From an uncultured Hyphomicrobiales bacterium (lineage in GTDB: Bacteria > Pseudomonadota > Alphaproteobacteria > Rhizobiales > Beijerinckiaceae): a DNA stretch of 8,404 nt. Of this stretch, positions 7,149 through 8,404 are shown piece after piece (positions within the stretch are counted from its first letter, which is position 1; the number at the start of each line of letters is the position of its first letter). The stretch lies in contig CAIWVR010000596.1 in the NCBI GenBank assembly GCA_903916165.1, positions 1 through 8,404 on the forward strand. The letters are read 5' to 3'. The position numbers and the translations under genes were made by a program. Under the pieces are notes generated by a model, which worked only from the letters and a program-made list of their open reading frames with translations, searched no databases and was not told where the DNA came from.

Positions 7149-7194
7149 AGCTTGGGCCTTTGGCGGTCTCGCCGCAAGCTTCGCTCGCCAAGCT
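7149..7194. repeat. Inverted repeat upstream of the carboxypeptidase gene
   Basis: AGCTTGG (7149-7155) is exactly complementary to CCAAGCT (7188-7194), and TTGGCG (7160-7165) to CGCCAA (7186-7191), so two mutually exclusive stems are possible. GGCG/CGCC (7162-7165 with 7170-7173) gives a third small hairpin. It lies in the 147-base gap between bolA and the carboxypeptidase gene. It could be part of a leader or an operator; I see no recognisable promoter in this gap. Confidence 0.35.
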
Positions 7195-7263
7195 AAAAAT
7201 GCGCCAATCTGTTCCCGATATCCAGTTCGCCTGCGCTCTTTTCATGGCTGTGGGTGTCCCTGC

Positions 7264-7557
7264 TCACTCGCCAGGGGCGCGCGCCTCGATCGCCAGGGCG
7301 TGGACGCCATCCCTCAACTCGGCCGCGACAAGGGCGTTGATGGCGCGATGACGTTCGAGTCGACTTTTGCCCGCAAAGGCCACAGAGACCACCTTGACCC
7401 TGAAATGCGTCTCTCCGCGTGGTTCTCCCTCGCCGGGGTGGAGCATGTGCCCGGCATGCTGCGCGGATTCGTCGATGACTTCCAGCGACGACGGTTGCAG
7501 GGCAGCTTCAATCTTGGCTGCGATTATGGCCTTAACGCTGGCTTCGTTTTGCGGCAT
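7264..7557 (-). CDS. bolA: BolA family protein
   Basis: This 97-residue protein belongs to the BolA family, small cytoplasmic proteins that bind monothiol glutaredoxins through a [2Fe-2S] cluster and affect iron, redox and envelope gene control. The helix-turn-strand core is plain: a first helix ending KIEAALQPSS, the strand LEVIDES, and SAQHAGH with His34 and His37. These are followed by THFRVKVVS (50-58), the signature FAGKSRLERHRAI (61-73), and VHALAIEA with the invariant C-terminal His86, the usual cluster ligand. No cysteine is present, so any ligand must come from histidines and partner proteins. The ATG is preceded by AGGAAAG at good spacing. It is divergent from the J-domain gene and 147 bases upstream of the carboxypeptidase gene on the same strand. 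Which BolA subtype it is cannot be settled by eye. Confidence 0.9.
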   Translation of the reverse strand: MPQNEASVKAIIAAKIEAALQPSSLEVIDESAQHAGHMLHPGEGEPRGETHFRVKVVSVAFAGKSRLERHRAINALVAAELRDGVHALAIEARAPGE

Positions 7558-7742
7558 GATATCTTTCCTGCTACTTTGATCCCTTGCGGGACCGATGGCT
7601 TCCTAGCACATTGCCGCGTGGCGGCGTCGCTTTCGTCAGTCCGGCCATTGTCCGGGCTGGATATGCTGGCCGCGCGCACGACATCACATTCAACGGGATG
7701 CAAAGACGCAGCCTCCCGTCAGCGTCCATCAGCCGCGCCTCC

Positions 7743-7770
7743 TTGCCGGGGCATAACCCAGATCAGTAAT
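7743..7770 (+). promoter_or_regulatory. Candidate promoter of the J-domain gene
   Basis: TTGCCG (7743-7748) and AGTAAT (7765-7770) match the -35 and -10 consensus at four of six positions each, with a 16-base spacer. A start about 7 bases downstream would fall close to the ATG at 7780, giving a leaderless or near-leaderless mRNA. That would fit the absence of a Shine-Dalgarno sequence. The matches are modest and could be chance. Confidence 0.25.
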
Positions 7771-7779
7771 GTTTCCCGC

Positions 7780-8379
7780 ATGGATTTGAATTCGCCGATT
7801 TTCAAGCGCATCCGCGTCAAGCGCGAGCCGGAGCCCCTGCCCTCGGCAACACGGTGCGATCATCCGGGCTGCGAGGTGACGGGCGAGTTTCGCGCGCCCA
7901 AGGGACGGCTGCGCGAAGGGCAGTATTTCTGTTTCTGTCTTGATCACGTGAAGGAATATAATGCGTCCTACAATTATTTTAGGGGCATGACCGACGACGA
8001 TGTCGCCAAATACCAGAAAGAGGCGGTGGTCGGCCACCGGCCGACCTGGAACATGGGCGTCAACCGTGGCGGCAAGGGCCATCGCGAGGAGGGGGTCGAG
8101 CCGGACGCTTTCGTCGACCCCATGGGAATCTTCCGTAACCGCACGCCCGGCGGGGCGGACGCCCAGCCCCGCCGGCCCCGCTACGGATTGGCTGCGACGA
8201 AAGCCCTGAATACCCTCGGCCTCGATGAAACGGCTGATGCGGAAACCATCAAGGCGCGCTACAAGGATTGGGTCAAAAAACTTCATCCGGACGCCAATGG
8301 CGGCGATCGGTCGCTGGAAGATCGCCTCCGGGAGATCATTCAGGCGTATAAGGTTCTGAAATCGGCCAAGCTCGCCTGA
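7780..8379 (+). CDS. Small J-domain (DnaJ-like) protein with N-terminal Cys/His cluster
   Basis: This 199-residue protein carries a J-domain at its C-terminus (about 143-199): LNTLGLDETADAETIKARYK, then KKLHPDANGG with the essential HPD tripeptide (169-171), and a last helix IIQAYKVLKS. J-domains stimulate the ATPase of Hsp70 (DnaK). The N-terminal part is not that of DnaJ: there is no G/F region or CxxCxGxG repeats. It has Cys26, His28, Cys31, Cys51, Cys53 and His56, which could bind a metal. The stretch SYNYFRGMTDDDVAKYQKEA (63-82) looks conserved in type. The start at 7780 is chosen because the protein then begins MDLNSPIFKRIRVK. The frame stays open much further upstream but has no protein-like sequence there and runs through the antisense of bolA. 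No Shine-Dalgarno is visible. It is divergent from bolA, with 222 bases between them. The client or partner is unknown. Confidence 0.9.
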   Translation: MDLNSPIFKRIRVKREPEPLPSATRCDHPGCEVTGEFRAPKGRLREGQYFCFCLDHVKEYNASYNYFRGMTDDDVAKYQKEAVVGHRPTWNMGVNRGGKGHREEGVEPDAFVDPMGIFRNRTPGGADAQPRRPRYGLAATKALNTLGLDETADAETIKARYKDWVKKLHPDANGGDRSLEDRLREIIQAYKVLKSAKLA

Positions 8380-8404
8380 GTCTGGTCTCTGCCGCGCGGA
8401 AGGC

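Noticed and set aside
7033..7779. Long open frame joined upstream to the J-domain protein
   Set aside because: It crosses the start of the carboxypeptidase gene and the antisense of bolA, has no family-like sequence, and open frames of this kind are common in G/C-rich DNA. The recognisable protein begins at 7780.

Overview
The window comes from a G+C-rich bacterial chromosome, most likely an alphaproteobacterium of the Hyphomicrobiales (Rhizobiales) type. That placement is inferred from the protein flavour: the ATP synthase beta/epsilon sequences, the BolA next to a small J-domain protein, an AcsM-like acyl-CoA ligase with the amino-terminal start MLPQAADY, and a CobW-like GTPase with a His-rich linker. 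No rRNA, tRNA, CRISPR array, insertion sequence or phage gene was seen. Coding density is high and no gene-free stretch exceeds 300 bases.

Layout. Plus strand, 2-1255: the 3' part of atpD (F1 beta) and all of atpC (F1 epsilon), the end of an ATP synthase operon. They are separated by a 102-base gap that holds a perfect 11-bp stem-loop and a 14-bp palindrome. Minus strand, 1256-2706: two adjacent ParA/MinD-like P-loop proteins of almost equal length that align with each other nearly without gaps. The upstream copy has an intact deviant Walker A motif; the downstream copy has lost both key lysines. I recognise no named function for the pair, and it is the least explained part of the window. Plus strand, 2892-4508: an AMP-forming acyl-CoA synthetase. 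Minus strand, 4499-7116: a secreted D-Ala-D-Ala carboxypeptidase (peptidase S11) with a long Lys/Ala-rich tail, translationally coupled through a GTGA overlap to a CobW/G3E GTPase. Minus strand, 7264-7557: a BolA-family protein. Plus strand, 7780-8379: a small protein with a Cys/His cluster and a C-terminal J-domain, divergent from bolA.

How the genes work together. atpD and atpC build the F1 catalytic head. The carboxypeptidase trims peptidoglycan stem peptides in the periplasm, while its coupled GTPase probably handles a metal such as zinc in the cytoplasm; no direct link between the two is obvious. BolA proteins work with monothiol glutaredoxins in Fe-S/redox homeostasis, and the J-domain protein should recruit an Hsp70. 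From memory of related genomes, a bolA / J-domain gene pair often lies beside cobS (cobaltochelatase), so cobS could follow past the right edge, but this window cannot show it. The convergent gene pairs are packed very tightly: atpC and the ParA-like gene end in the same TGATCA hexamer, and the acyl-CoA synthetase and GTPase genes overlap by 10 bases at their 3' ends.
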